Source of the DNA: Nothopassalora personata | Taxonomy: Eukaryota > Ascomycota > Dothideomycetes > Mycosphaerellales > Mycosphaerellaceae | Reading direction: 5' to 3' | Length of the DNA stretch: 64,000 nt | Assembly: GCA_033816765.1 (NCBI GenBank) | Contig: CM066292.1 | Location: 2,790,001 to 2,854,000, forward strand | Part shown: positions 1-12,217 of the stretch, one piece after another | Position numbering within the stretch: the stretch's first letter is position 1 | Layout: each line of letters begins with the position of its first letter | Notes under the pieces: model-generated | Told to the model about the DNA's origin: nothing | Seen by the model: the letters and a program-made list of their open reading frames with translations, nothing else | The model's database searches: none | Program-made: the position numbers and the translations under genes

Positions 1-126
1 TTGACATCGACCCCCCGACACGACGTTGCGCAGCGGCACCGCGGCACAGACGGCGGGGACAGCCAAGGCACCACCACCCTCTGGTCGGCGCACTCGGTGG
101 CCAGCGATCGCGCGGACGCCGCAGCA

Positions 127-2912
127 ATGGCGAACGGACAACCCAATACGTGAGTCTCAACCTCTCCTCACTCTTCACGCTCATCATGTGCCTGCACGTG
201 GTGCGACGTGCGCTCAAAAGACAGCTGGAGGCGTGCCGGCCCTTGGTAGCACACGGCAAGCTCGATCGGGCGCGAGGGAGGAGGGGTCGAAGCAATGCCA
301 GACATGTACTGACAGCACCGCAGGCTATACAGGCCCGACCAGTTCATGAACCCCGGCCCTGCGCCGAAGCCACCCTCAGAGCGTCCAAAGGTGACCCTCA
401 CGCCAAATGTCTTCAACACGCCTGGAAACCCAAACCTCGCCCACCTGAACAATGGCTCCAGCAACTCGCTAGCATCGCCCTCACAGACATCCCTTGGTCG
501 TTCCGAAACGAGCAACGGCGATATGACGGTCATCAGGGACGGCTGGGCGAAGGTGAAGGAGGAAGGCGGAGGTTTTATGAAGGCTTTCTGGAACGAACGA
601 TTTCTGGTGCTACGAGAGAAACAGCTCGACTTTCTCAAGTCTGATAAGCATGGCAAGGTCTCCAACACGATCATGTTGCGGGACGTTTCACACGTTACAC
701 GCTCAGACAATTATCCCTTCAGCGTGGAGCTGACCAAGGAGGGTAACAAAACATGGATTCTAAAGTTCGAGAATGACACGGACGTGTACAATTGGATGGA
801 CAGCGTGTACGACAGATGCCCTCAGATGGGAGGCGTATCGCACCCGACTGGCTTCTCGCATCGCGTACACGTTGGATTCGATCCGGTCACTGGTGGATTC
901 GTTGGTTTGCCAGTAGAGTGGGAAAGGCTACTGAAGGGCTCGGCATTGACCAAGGACGACATGCAGAAGAATCCTCAGGCAGTCATGGAAGCCCTGCAGT
1001 TCTACACGGACAAGCTTCAAGTTCGAAGCGACGATCCCGCAAGATACGCCTCACTCACGCCAACGCCAAGCGCTGGAGACAATCGCGAGAAGCAGCTAGG
1101 TTATTCGACTGGTAACAGCGTTGCACCACCAAGACCGCAGCCGCCAGGCATGAATAGACAGGAAAGCTATCAAACGGGTATGAGCAGTGCGACTAATTTG
1201 CAAGGACGACACCTGAGCTCACGAGATGCAGCTGATCGATACGGTGCGCTCAAGCGGACGGATACGGCTGACAGCAGCACCCCTACCGACGAAGAGCGCC
1301 GAAAAAGGCAAGAGGAGCAACGAAGACGTGCCGAGTCCGAGCGAAGAAGAAATGAGGAAGAACAAGAGCGGAGGCGCAAGGAGCAGGAGGATCGAGAATA
1401 CAACGATTCGCTGCCTAAGACCAAGATCCCTCTCGCGAAACAGGAAATCGGTGGCTACAGCTCCGACACATCGCGAGATGCGAGTCCAGGTAATGGACAA
1501 AGCAGATACAATGCGACACGGCCTGCGCCGCCAGCACCTGCAAACAGTAAGAGTGGGCAGCCCGGCAGTCAACTGCCACTGCGGAACTTGCAAGCGCAGC
1601 GACCTGCACCAGCTCCTCCTGGGTCACAAAATGGTTCGAAAGGCCCTTCTGATGCAAAGCAGCCCACTTCTAATGGTTCCTCTCCTTACACAGCCAAACA
1701 AGTGTCTCCTCCTTCAGAAACGAAGAAAGATCAGCCACTCACGCGCAAGCCATCAGGCTCGGGCAACCACCAGAAACAGCCCTCGCAGCAAGTCCAGCCT
1801 CTCAACGTTGCCACCAAACAGCCAAGTGGCCAGCCTAAGGATGCGGTCAAGCAAGCTGAGATGGCACTGACGAAGAAAGATCCAGCCGAGAAACCACAGA
1901 AGGACGTTCGCATGAGCGCCATGTCCGACGCCCAGGTCATGGACCGTCTGCGTTCTGTTGTGACCCTGTCCAACCCTCTTGAGAGCTATAACAAGCAGAA
2001 GAAAATCGGTCAAGGTGCATCGGGATCCGTGTATGTGGCGCGCATTCGCGAGAGTGCTCCAAGCAAGACAGCGAAGGACCTCATGGCACAGTACGGTCCC
2101 AGAGCACAAGTTGCAATCAAGCAGATGGACCTTCGGTCACAGCCTAGAAAGGAATTGATTGTCAACGAAATTATCGTCATGAAAGAAAGCCGGCATGACA
2201 ACATTGTGAACTTCCTGGACGCGTTCTTGCAGGAAGAGACGTTTGAGCTCTGGGTAGTGATGGAGTTCATGGAGGGCGGTGCACTGACAGATGTCATTGA
2301 CAACAATGCTTCCATCACGGAAGAGCAGATTGCGACGATATGCTTCGAGGTAAGTGTGCTACGTGTCTGGATCCAAGCTTCCTGCTGACGTAAAGGTAGA
2401 CGTGCAAGGGTCTCATTCATCTACACGCTCAAAATATCATCCACCGAGATATCAAGTCCGACAATGTCCTGCTCTCATCTCGAGGAGCAGTCAAGATTAC
2501 CGATTTCGGCTTCTGTGCCAAGCTCACGGAACAGCGCTCTAAGCGAGCAACGATGGTCGGTACACCATACTGGATGGCCCCTGAAGTTGTCAAGCAAAAG
2601 GAGTATGGGTCCAAGGTCGACATTTGGTCTCTCGGAATCATGGCAATTGAAATGATCGAGTCAGAACCTCCCTACCTCAACGAAGAGCCACTCAAGGCTC
2701 TCTACCTCATTGCAACGAATGGCACGCCCAGACTCAAGAAGCCAGAGAAGCTTTCCAAGGAGCTCAAGGCCTTCCTCAGTGTCTGCCTATGCGTAGACGT
2801 TAAGAGCCGAGCAACAGCCGAGGAGCTTGGCCGGCACGAATTCTTGCAGCACGGGTGTTCACTCCAAAGCCTGAGCGAGCTTCTGAGGTTCCGCAAGGGA
2901 GGCGGACACTAG
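127..2912 (+). CDS. CLA4: PAK-family protein kinase Cla4 (PH-CRIB-kinase)
   Basis: p21-activated Ser/Thr kinase acting downstream of Cdc42/Rac in polarity, septation and hyphal growth. Rebuilt exons are 127-149, 324-2349 and 2400-2912 (853 aa). The ATG at 127 splices (GTGAGT donor) into a frame reading [11 protein letters not shown]; a second in-frame acceptor lies at 332/333. A PH domain is near residues 77-175. A CRIB motif follows directly (ISHP-like [16 protein letters not shown], about 178-208). A low-complexity Pro/Gln/Lys linker precedes the kinase domain, about 560-830: [11 protein letters not shown] glycine loop, VAIKQ lysine, HRDIKSDN catalytic loop, DFGFCAKLT, and [11 protein letters not shown] with the PAK-type activation segment. 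The 50-bp intron 2 interrupts the kinase domain just before TCKGLIHLH. The frame upstream of 127 is open to the window edge, so a longer N-terminus cannot be excluded. PH plus CRIB distinguishes Cla4 from Ste20. Confidence 0.95.
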
Positions 2913-3648
2913 AAGATGCGACACACAAGGGACCGCACAAGTTCGGGCCATTCTCCGCAAAATGGTGGGAAGAAAAATTAGGACCCCCATCTGAAGGCAG
3001 CAGACTAGGGTGGAATGCAAAGTCACCCTTATGTGCAGACGAGTGTCGGACCTGGTCCTATCTTTTCGTCCACGGCGGCCGGCGGATGACTAAAGAGGAG
3101 CTCAAGCGGATGGGAGAGCGCCAGATCGAATGGAGACGACTGAATCTCGAGCACCGGACGCATGGGAAATGCCTCCGGCAACATTCGCCGCCACGATTGG
3201 ACATTATTGCTATACCACTGTTCTGGACACGCCAGGACTGCGATCGCTTGGGATGAACGAGAAAGATACCACTAGACTGTGAGCGTTTTTTGAAAAGCTG
3301 AGAAACTTGAAAAGCGGATGAACAGCATGGACATTCGCTGGCTGACGTTCTGATGAGTGCAAGGATATGATACTATGAGATAATTGACTTACGCGATGGG
3401 GTGTCGAGGTCGTTTACGCGCGCGATGGCGCATGAATAGGAGCAGATAAATGAGAGTTAATGAAAGTCATGGATCATGCGCCTCCGTGAGTGAATCTTTC
3501 TTCCACCGAGATGTGACTTTCTGGTTCTGCATGTGATGACGCATGTCTTAGCGCGCCTTCAACTTTAAACCCCTGCAACGACTCCTTTTGCTCTGCGACC
3601 TTCGCTGAAGCCAGACTCGTCGCCACACACATTACTCACAACTCCAGC

Positions 3649-3957
3649 ATGGCGGCGCATAACATCAAGCCGCTTGCATTACGTCGCGCGCGCGCCGGGG
3701 AGAACGACAGCGGTCCCAGCATCCCAGAGCCCTGGAGATACGATTACACACTGCAAACATCCTCACCCTTTGACGTTTGCCTCTTCGCCCTCAACGTCGC
3801 CACCCGCTCCTACCTGCAAGGCGTGCAATGCGTCCTTCTGAATGAACTTTCCGCGCCTTGCGGACCGCTTCTGCTATGTCAAGCCGGGTTTGTGACAGAG
3901 CAAGCTGGAATGGAATCGGAAATCCATTGGACAGGTCAAGATCGTGGTTGGCAATAG
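3649..3957 (+). CDS. Possible small hypothetical protein (weak)
   Basis: An open frame of 102 codons begins with an ATG in a favourable context (CCAGCATGGCG) after a pyrimidine-rich, CA-containing leader like those of fungal genes. The product starts MAAHNIKPLALRRARAG and has no domain I recognise. It overlaps a longer antisense open frame (3791-4228), so coding strand is uncertain. A spliced gene using only its first part is also possible. Treated as a candidate because of start context only. Confidence 0.25.
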   Translation: MAAHNIKPLALRRARAGENDSGPSIPEPWRYDYTLQTSSPFDVCLFALNVATRSYLQGVQCVLLNELSAPCGPLLLCQAGFVTEQAGMESEIHWTGQDRGWQ

Positions 3958-5137
3958 TCACGCCGTTCGGCGGGAAATTCTTGTACGAGCCGCTGTTCGG
4001 CCGCGACCGGATGCGATTTTGGGAGTGGAATTTTGGGCATGCTAGCTGCCAGCGTGGTTGGCTGTGGCATAGTTCTCGTCCTGGTGGCGCTTGTTGCGCT
4101 GTTGGGTAGGGCTGGGGATTAGTTGAAGAGGGTCGCGGGCTGGCGGTGGCAGCAGGAGGACTCCAGATACTATCGAGAGTCGAGTCGATGCGATGGGACT
4201 TGTGGAAGGTGCGGTTATGAAAAGACACAGTACCAGGAACTCACTAGGACCCCAAGGTCAACTGTCACGTCCGACGATGGGGGGTCAAATCCCAGTCGGT
4301 CCGCGAAGCCATCACAACAAGCAATTTCAAGACTCATGGAAGCTGGATGACACCGATCATAAACCATTTGTCGACAGGGCACCGGCCAGCTTTGACAACC
4401 GGGTCCACGGCGTGCTGACCGGATAGTCACCGGTGTCCAAAGTCCGCCAGTTTCTCTCGCCCAAGTTGCTTTCGCCTTTGCCGGAGTATATCGGCATACC
4501 GTAACCACAACGTAGGCACCGGTCAAACGGAAGCTTACCAGACCATCACTGCAAATGCAGACTACCGGGACGAGAGCCATGAAGAGCTGCGTCTCAAGCA
4601 CTATCACCAGCAGCCAAAAATAACCGAAGCAGAGTCTGAGAACGCGGCAATGGGAGCGGCTCAAGACATGGACAAAGTCTGGCTACGCGCTCGTCAATTC
4701 GCCACCTCGATCTCGAGCAATTCGACCTCAACCTCTGCCAGCCGCGACAGCTTCGTCAAGTCCCGCATTAGTCAAAGAGGTCTCTTGTGTGGAAAGCGAG
4801 AACACGACACTGCTCATGGAGAAGGACACTTTAAGCAGGAACTAACTACACCTAGAGGCGAATGGTGGCTGTGATCAAGAAATGCTTCTTCTACACGAGC
4901 CGCTGGGATTCTGAGCTGGAGTGACATGAGCCGGGTTCAGATGATCGAGAACGGATCGCTCGTAGCTGGAATGTAATGACGATGGTGCGACGCACGGGAG
5001 ACACAGTCGTAAAAGCCTCCTCTTCTGTGCCTATTAGCCGCTCTTGGCTGCCAAGCGGTCGGAAAGTGAGTTGCTGCATTAGGACATTCGCATGTGATCG
5101 ACGTCAATACGGCCCCACCCGGAGGGAGTATCAAACT

Positions 5138-5222
5138 GTAGTTGGTGATGCAGTGTAGTTGGTGATGCAGTGTAGTTGGTGATGCAGTGTAGTTGGTGAT
5201 GCAGTGTAGTTGGTGATGCAGT
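5138..5222. repeat. 17-bp minisatellite, five perfect copies
   Basis: Five head-to-tail copies of GTAGTTGGTGATGCAGT run without a mismatch over 85 bp. They lie in the gap between the CLA4 and STH1 3' ends. No gene or known regulatory site overlaps them. Perfect identity implies recent or ongoing slippage expansion. Confidence 0.95.
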
Positions 5223-5722
5223 ACACAGCTGAAACTGCATCAGGTCTCCAGGAGAAGTGAAGGCCTTCGTCGCCTCATTGTAAGTTACAGTATCTTTATC
5301 GGCATTCTGCTGCCATCTACAGGCAGCGGTCAATGGTTTGTGGTGCGTCGAAAAGCAACAGACCATACGCATAGAACGCCATTCGCCCTTCTTGCCTTGT
5401 TGAGACATCCTTTCCTTCGTGCTTCGTAATCATGCACATGTCCGCTCGTCCCAGCCATGTATCAATGCAGTACGCGCGCCGTCGCTCTCAAAACTCCTTG
5501 GTTCATTACAAGATCTTCGACGCAGATCACTCGAGCCTACTCATAATGATAAATGCCACGCGGCCTTGCTCGGCGTGCCAGAAGGTGATGTCCAATTCCA
5601 GGTCAAGGGCAGCTCCTTGTGCGTGATTCAACCCTGCCTCCGTCGTGGCAAGAGTTGTGCTTCGTGGTCCGTCTGTCTATCTTTCTCCGTGATCTACGTG
5701 GTGAACACGCACTCCTGCAGCT

Positions 5723-8700
5723 CTACTCATCGTCGCTTTGAGCTGCGCTTTCAGTACCGCCTCTGGAGGTGTTGCCATTTGCTCTGGCGCCGTTTAGCTT
5801 CAACTTGATGCTAGGCTTTGCTGCAGGCTGTGGCGTGCCAACGGATGACATGGGTCTTGTAGAAATCCCATCGGCCACGGAGCTATCGTCGTCAAGATCT
5901 CGCTGCCATCGGGGATGTTCTGCAATTTGCTCCCGCAGCTTTTCGTCGCATGCACGCTATTTAGAAGGTCAGTATAATAGAGTGCAGTATGGAACGATGG
6001 TAATGACTCACCTCGATGGTGTTTGCGTCCGCGAACAGCACGCTGCCATCTTCGTTGTATTGTCGGCAATTGCTGCAAAGCAGAGCAATGTCCGAGCGGA
6101 ACTCCTTGAGACTCTGGTACTGCTTCTTGTTGATCTTGGTCTCGATGTTCTTCATGCAGATGGGCTTCTTGATCAGATCGTAGTAATCTGGGTAGTACTG
6201 CTTAGGTGGCAGCTCCAAGAATGGATCGATGATACCACGGTTCGCCAGTGCAGGATCTGTCGACTCTTCTTCAAGGTCTTGCAGCGAGTCGTGTACGCTG
6301 TCCAGAATGCCTTGCAGTGTAGCACGGTCGTCCGTGGACAGCGTCTCGACCGTCTTCGGGTTGCGGCCGCGCTTCTTCGGTGGTTCGGGAGCGCTGTCGA
6401 GAGCCACTTCCTCCTGCTTGCGCTTGCCCGAGTCTCTGGGTGGCTTGCGACCACGCTTCTTGGGTTGCGGGGTCTCTTCTTCGCTGTCGACATCTGGTGG
6501 TGGCGTATCCACGCCCGTACCATCCCGAAGCCGTGACTCTTTCTTCTCGCTACGTCTTGCTATCCGTGCCTGTTTGCGAGCGATGGCGTCCTCAATGGAA
6601 TCATCGTCGGCATCAACAGCGTCGAGCCATTGCTCCTCGGTCAAGCCGTCGTCGTACTTGACCTTGGTCCGCTCTCTTGCTCCGCGACCGTAGTTGAACT
6701 CAATCTCTTCGACGACTGGGTTATCGTCTTGCAGGTAGATATCTGGCAGCTCGCTCTCGCCAAGCAGGCGGGGAGTCTTCTTGTCAGGACCGTACTTCTC
6801 TGTCCGTTGTCGTTCGCGATCCATCTCCTGGAACTTGACAAGCTCGGCATCGTTACGCATCATGATAAGGTTGAGGTCGTCATCGTCCATCTCCTCGGAC
6901 TCCATGTTTTCCACTGCTTCTGCAGACTCCAACATGACACGCAACATTTCGTCACGTTCTTCGTTTGTGGACTTGTTGTCGAACTTTCCAGCTTGGATGA
7001 CTTTGCCGTCCATGTCAAGCTTGTATTGGGCACGCTCCAAGATCTTTTCCTCGACAGAGTTTGACGTGATGAGACGTAGAATGCGAACTTCGTTCTTCTG
7101 ACCAATGCGATGGGCACGATCCTGGGCTTGCAAATCTTGGTGAGGATTCCAATCCGAGTCGTAAATGATGACAGTGTCGGCAGTCTGCAAGTTCAGACCA
7201 AGACCACCGGCACGAGTGGAGAGCAAGAAGATTTGGTACTCAGAGCCTGGGGCGTTGAACAACTTGAGCAGTTCAGATCGATCATCAGCCTTAGTGCTTC
7301 CGTCCAACCTTAGGTATTTTGTGCCCCTGTATCGTAGGAAGTCCTCCATGATATTCATGATTTGAGTCATCTGGAAGAACATGAGCACTCGGTGACCCGT
7401 TGCCTCGAACTTCGGCAGCACTCGGTCAAGAAGCTCGAATTTTCCGGCTGTTCGCCAGATAAGGTCGTTGGTCAGCCTGTTGGGGTTCATCTGGTCCTCG
7501 ACTTCCTCGAAGACGAAGGGATGGTTACAAAGCTTGCGCAGCTGCATAAGCATGTTGCTGAGACCACGCAGGCCAGTCTTCTTGCCATCTGCGCCCACGA
7601 CGTCGATGCGGTTGTGTTGCATGAGTTGCTTGTAGAGCTTGGCTTGAAGCGCAGATAGGGAACACTTGATGACACGTTCTTGCTTGTCAGGAAGATCCTT
7701 CTCGACATCTTTCTTGAGACGACGCAGCAGGAAGGGCCGAAGGACCTTATGAAGACGACGAATAACGAGCAGCTGTTCTTCTTCGGTGAGCTCCATCTTG
7801 TCCTGGCCACCAGTGTTGGCAAAAGGTGTGTTGAACCACTCATCGAAGGACTTCGCCGACTTGAAAATGCTCGGCAGCACGAAGTTCAACATTGACCACA
7901 GCTCCGTGAGGTTGTTCTGCAATGGAGTTCCGGTCAAAATCAAGCGGTAGCGTGTGTGATAGTACTGCGAGATGGTGTTGCTAAGCTTGGATTGAGCGTT
8001 CTTCATACGATGTCCTTCGTCGATGATCATGTGCAGCCAGCGAACTTTGCTGAGGATGGGTCGATCCTTGATGATGAACTCATATGTGGTGAGTAGAACC
8101 TGAAAGTTGCCATATCTTATCTGTTGCTGGTGGTTCTTTCGCTGAGCTGGTGGACCTTTATAGACGATGCGATTGACACTTGGAGCCCAGCGCTCGAATT
8201 CACTGTTCCAGTTGGTGAGCGTGCTGAGTGGTACAATGACGAGGTACGGCCCGTGCTGTCGCTTCTTCTCGATGAGGTATGTGATGAGAGAGATGGTCTG
8301 GATAGTCTTCCCGAGACCCATCTCGTCGGCCAAGATTCCATTCAGGTTGTTGTTGTACAGCGAGATCATCCATTGCAGACCCTTGATCTGGTACTCCTTC
8401 AAAGTACCTCCGACCAAGTTCGAGGCCTGAGCCACGACAGGTTCCTTGATGCGATGGGCGACTTCGTAGTAGTCGATCTTGGGCTTGCTTTCGTCTTCGC
8501 TGTCGGGCTCGGCGTTCTCGTCCGGTTCTGGTTCTGGAGAAGCGCTGTTTCCCAGCGCTGTTCGCTGTTGTGCCTTGACAGATGCTGCTAGCTCGTTCAA
8601 GAAACCATCGGTCTGCTTGAGCAAGTGCGAGATACGAGAATCCTTTGCCTGTCCAAGCAGCTTGAGGTAGGTCTCTTCATCGTTGGCCTTCAGAGCCTGC

Positions 8701-10128
8701 AGACGTTGCTTGGCGGTTCGCTCGATGCGCTTCTGTTCCTCCTTTTCTATGTTGGAGTGAGTGGCGATCATCAAGCGACCGAGCTTCTGCACGCGTTGCT
8801 TGTGAAGTTGAGCGCCATTGCGAATGTCCTCGGAGTGCTGCACAATCGACCGGATGTATTCGTTGTGCTTCTTCTTCTCCTTGTTCTCCGCTGCATCGCG
8901 TTGTTGCTTCTCCAGCTTCTCTGTGACCCTTGCTTCCCGGAGGGACTGCTTCTTTACACGACGATACATACTACGATTCGCAGTCATGGACAGGCTATCT
9001 GAAAGCATCATCTCTTTGCCGATCTTCTGTCGCATCTCGCGCTGCTTTGGCAGAAGTGAGAGCATCTTGTACTCGAGGAGAGCTCGCCGTTTCAGGTCAG
9101 CGTTGTCCTCTGGCGTGTCTGACTTGCTCATGTCCCAGCCGCCAATGTTGGCAGACAGCTGCCCGAGTTCAGCCTTTCGTGTGTTGATGCGATTGAAAAC
9201 GATGTTTTCCCGCTCTTCTCGAACTCGTTCTGGGTCTACTCCGAGCGGCATGATGCTGGGGATCATGGTGCGGTACTGACGATGCGTGTGGTCAGAGTAG
9301 CTGATGCGCTTGAGCATAAGCTCGTGAGGGTCCGTGAAGGTTTCGAACTTGTGTCGTGCCTTTCCATTCTCTTCTGCAGCCGTAGCGCTCGGGTCTCTCG
9401 CCGCATCGTCCAAGAGCTTGCCAGCTGCTGCCACGCCCTCAGCAGGAGTCGCAGCCTTCTGATCCTGTCTCGAAGGAAAGATGTGCTCTGCAATGGACTG
9501 CGGCACCGGCAAGTTCTTCTGGAGATGTGAGAAGGCCTGCATCTGAGCCCGTAGAGTCGCGACCTGGTCTTTGCTGAAGGCTTGTCCGCTACTGCTGTCT
9601 ACCTGGCCGGCTAGAGCTGGGGCAGAGGTCAGGGACGCCGACTGGGCCGATGCTTGGGAGACACCGTTTGCCGCACCCGTCGTAGATTGAGGCGGCATCT
9701 GCGAGTCAGGTTGTGATGTTGCGACAGAAGCGCCGTTCATCTGAGGCTGCTGGGGAGCTCCGTTCTGCTGGCCAGCCGTTTGCTGCTGTTGCATCTGCAT
9801 CCTCATCTGCTGTTGCTTCATCTGCTGCATTTTCTTGAGCTGCTCAGTCCGCTGCTGTATCGTGTGCAGGATGTTGCGTGCCTTCTGCATCTCTGGGTCG
9901 GTATCCGGGGTACCTGCGGCCTTCATGGTTTGATATCGCTGTGTCGTGTGAGTATCCCCATCAGCACATCCAACACGTACATGTTCATGTCCATACCTTG
10001 TAAAGCGCCTGCACTGACTCTTTAGTCATGCCATTGGGCAGTATGCTGTTGGCCATGGCAGCGGCAGCAGTGGTGTTGCCTTGGCTGTTGGCCGACTGCT
10101 GCATGCCGGGTTGCTGCACGGCCGCCAT
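5723..10128 (-). CDS. STH1: SNF2-family chromatin remodelling ATPase, RSC catalytic subunit Sth1/Snf21 type
   Basis: ATP-dependent nucleosome remodeller. Exons are 10128-9997, 9938-6012 and 5956-5723 (1430 aa); both introns are short (58 and 55 bp). Exon 1 supplies the N-terminus ending NGMTKESVQALYK, which joins RYQTMKAAGTPDTDPEMQKARNIL. A Gln/Met-rich tract, a QLQ/HSA-like basic helical region and the helicase core follow: DEMGLGKTIQT near residue 580, DEGHRMKN near 684, and a C-terminal helicase part with STRAGGLGLNLQTADTV and AHRIGQ. Next come a SnAC-type acidic region, AT-hook-like KKRGRKP and KKRGRNP, and a bromodomain at about 1247-1345 with YYPDYYDLIKKPI and NCRQYNEDGSV. The last splice restores the bromodomain end (ANTIE then RACDEKLREQ). 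Domain order and the short N-terminus fit Sth1/Snf21 better than Swi/Snf Snf2; this paralogue choice is inferred. Confidence 0.93.
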
Positions 10129-11086
10129 GTTTGCGGGTGCTGGTAGCGATATGCGCTTCACTCAATGCCTCCACCGAGCGCACGCTTTCACTGAAGTCGC
10201 GCGTGCTCTAGTGCCAAGATCGTCCAGACAGCGATCAGGTTTGGGTGGCGATCATCGAGACGCGCTCGTGCACGGCGGCGGCGGCGGCGGCGTGGTCGTG
10301 ATGGGTGGATGCGACCCGTTGCGACTGAGGCCGATCAAGCTCGCTTGCGGATGGGCGTCGTGGTGATGGGCTGCTGTGTGGCAGGCGCGAGTTGGGGAGG
10401 CCGAGAGGAAAGGGCGCAATTCCGCGATAAAGACAGTAGCGGCGTGGAATCGCGCAGTGTTAGCGATACATCCAGCGCGCGTGTCTGTGTTGGCTTTCTG
10501 GTGTTCGGCAGGCGAGACGTTCTCGTCGCCGCGGGGGTCTCTGCTGTCGGGACGTGTTCTGTGCAGTTCGTCAAGCAGTCGCGACATTAGCCAAGGGTGA
10601 GAACGGGAGGAGATAGCCGAAGCTTAATCTAGTGGATCACCATCACGTGCACGAAACGACCACTTTCACTCCAACACCACAGTCGAACGCAGCTCTCTTC
10701 TCCATTCAAACACTGCCGCCACGGGCTTTCTCTGTGTCAAGAACGTTTGTATCAATTCTGGCAGGCCTCATTCACGTCAACCATCTTTCACGCATCGTGA
10801 CTCCCATACTGACGAATACGCGTGCGTGATCACGATTAACCCCAACATTAGCCCTAACCTCAGGCATCCACCTCGCGACGACGAGGTCGACGACGAGGCT
10901 GTCTAGATACGACGACTTCAGACCCTCTTGTATCGGTCTATACAGCTGTTACAACAATTCTGTTGGCCTATTCGAGCGACGTATCCCGCGGGGAAGTCTT
11001 GGTATCGAAGTCCGAAGTAGACCACACCGGAACTCAACGCAACGACCTTGCGACCCATCGTTCCGGATCCTGATTGACCTGACGGG
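10129..11086. promoter_or_regulatory. Divergent intergenic region upstream of STH1 and the F-box-like gene
   Basis: About 960 bp separates the divergent starts at 10128 (minus) and 11087 (plus), so it should hold both promoters. It contains GC-rich and CT-rich tracts but no canonical TATA box or conserved site I can name. Open frames inside it are short and lack recognisable motifs. Confidence 0.5.
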
Positions 11087-11932
11087 ATGTCCTTGCTCTC
11101 CATACCAGCAGAACTTCGCCTTCGCATCTACGACTACCTACCAGACCTGCAGCGTCGAGATGAGATCATCTCATCACGCTCTAAATTGACTCCACCAATA
11201 TGTCAAGTGAGCCAGACCCTTCGGTGTGAGACTATTCCCATCTTCGCCTCCAACAGCAGCTTCCTGATCGACATTGATGGTCCCTCCAAATATTGGAACA
11301 GCCGCATATCAACCTGGCTCGCAGCCCTGGGGTCTGAATCAATCTCACGCGTAGGCTCTCTCCAGATCAGTCGACACTGGCAGATTCCTTTGCCTATGCG
11401 CGGACAAGGTCATGTCGGCTTCTATGTGAGAGTGGACCAGCGGAAGCCAAAGAGACTGACCTTCAAGTCATCAGTGAAGTCAACATCGTTTCTCAAGTTG
11501 GAGTGGAATGATCGCTTTGTTCTGCCAATGTCGGAAGGCATGTGGGAAGTGACGACAGGCACTTACCCGTTTGCTAGAGACGTGCGAGGCATGCGGTTGG
11601 AAAGCGTTGAGCTATTGGCCGAGATCGTTAGGCACTACCTTCATGTACCTACACCCATTGCTCGTGAGGACACTGCTACTGGGGTCGCCGATCGCACTGG
11701 ATTGACGACAGAGGATGTGGAGTTTCTCGCGAAGGCGATCGAGATTGTCGCATCACACCCAGTACCCACTTTCGATCTTGAGCAAGGACAAGAAGGACGC
11801 AAGCGACGACATGTCACCTGGACGAATATGGAGCAGCAATTGCGAGAGTCGAGTGCACAGAGAATGGCGACGGCAACGACAATTGATGATCCCGATGTTC
11901 CTTCTCTGCAAAGATACTCAACCCAATACTGA
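11087..11932 (+). CDS. F-box-like / 2EXR-type fungal protein
   Basis: Single-exon 281-aa protein opening MSLLSIPAELRLRIYDYLP. This leucine/proline pattern is typical of F-box-like and 2EXR domains in the large lineage-expanded families of Pezizomycotina. It is followed by a CQVSQTLRCETIPIFASNSSF segment in which an expected R-x-E-x-x-P-x-F-Y/A-x-N pattern can be seen. The rest has no recognised domain. F-box proteins bridge substrates to SCF ubiquitin ligases; whether this one binds Skp1 cannot be told from sequence alone. No signal peptide or membrane segment is seen. Confidence 0.75.
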   Translation: MSLLSIPAELRLRIYDYLPDLQRRDEIISSRSKLTPPICQVSQTLRCETIPIFASNSSFLIDIDGPSKYWNSRISTWLAALGSESISRVGSLQISRHWQIPLPMRGQGHVGFYVRVDQRKPKRLTFKSSVKSTSFLKLEWNDRFVLPMSEGMWEVTTGTYPFARDVRGMRLESVELLAEIVRHYLHVPTPIAREDTATGVADRTGLTTEDVEFLAKAIEIVASHPVPTFDLEQGQEGRKRRHVTWTNMEQQLRESSAQRMATATTIDDPDVPSLQRYSTQY

Positions 11933-12217
11933 AAGCATGATGCGACAGAGTCAACAGTGTCTCACAGGTCTGAGATGAGAAGGATGAGAAAGATTTTTGA
12001 GCAAGCGTGATTTAATTCAGGCGTACTACCAGAGCTCCATTCTGACCTTCGAACAAAGGTTTCGCAGAAGTAGTCGACGACAGCGTGTATCCTTCAACGT
12101 GACGGCAGACTGTCTTCGACTTCAGCCAAGCGTATCATAACAGTGGTTGCATCCGACCAGACTCTCTTGCACAGCCCGCTCATGCACAAGCATTGGACTG
12201 CCATCTGGACAAGTCGT

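Larger units (their letters stand above)
2913..5722. other. Intergenic region between convergent CLA4 and STH1 3' ends
   Basis: About 2.8 kb separates two genes that converge. It should hold both 3' UTRs. I see one weak small ORF (3649-3957) and a five-copy 17-bp minisatellite (5138-5222), but no tRNA or recognisable protein domain. Other short ORFs here overlap on both strands without conserved motifs. Confidence 0.6.

Noticed and set aside
4240..4310. Possible tRNA from a GGGTCAAATCC B-box-like sequence
   Set aside because: The T-stem does not pair beyond three bases, and no matching acceptor or D-arm is found upstream.
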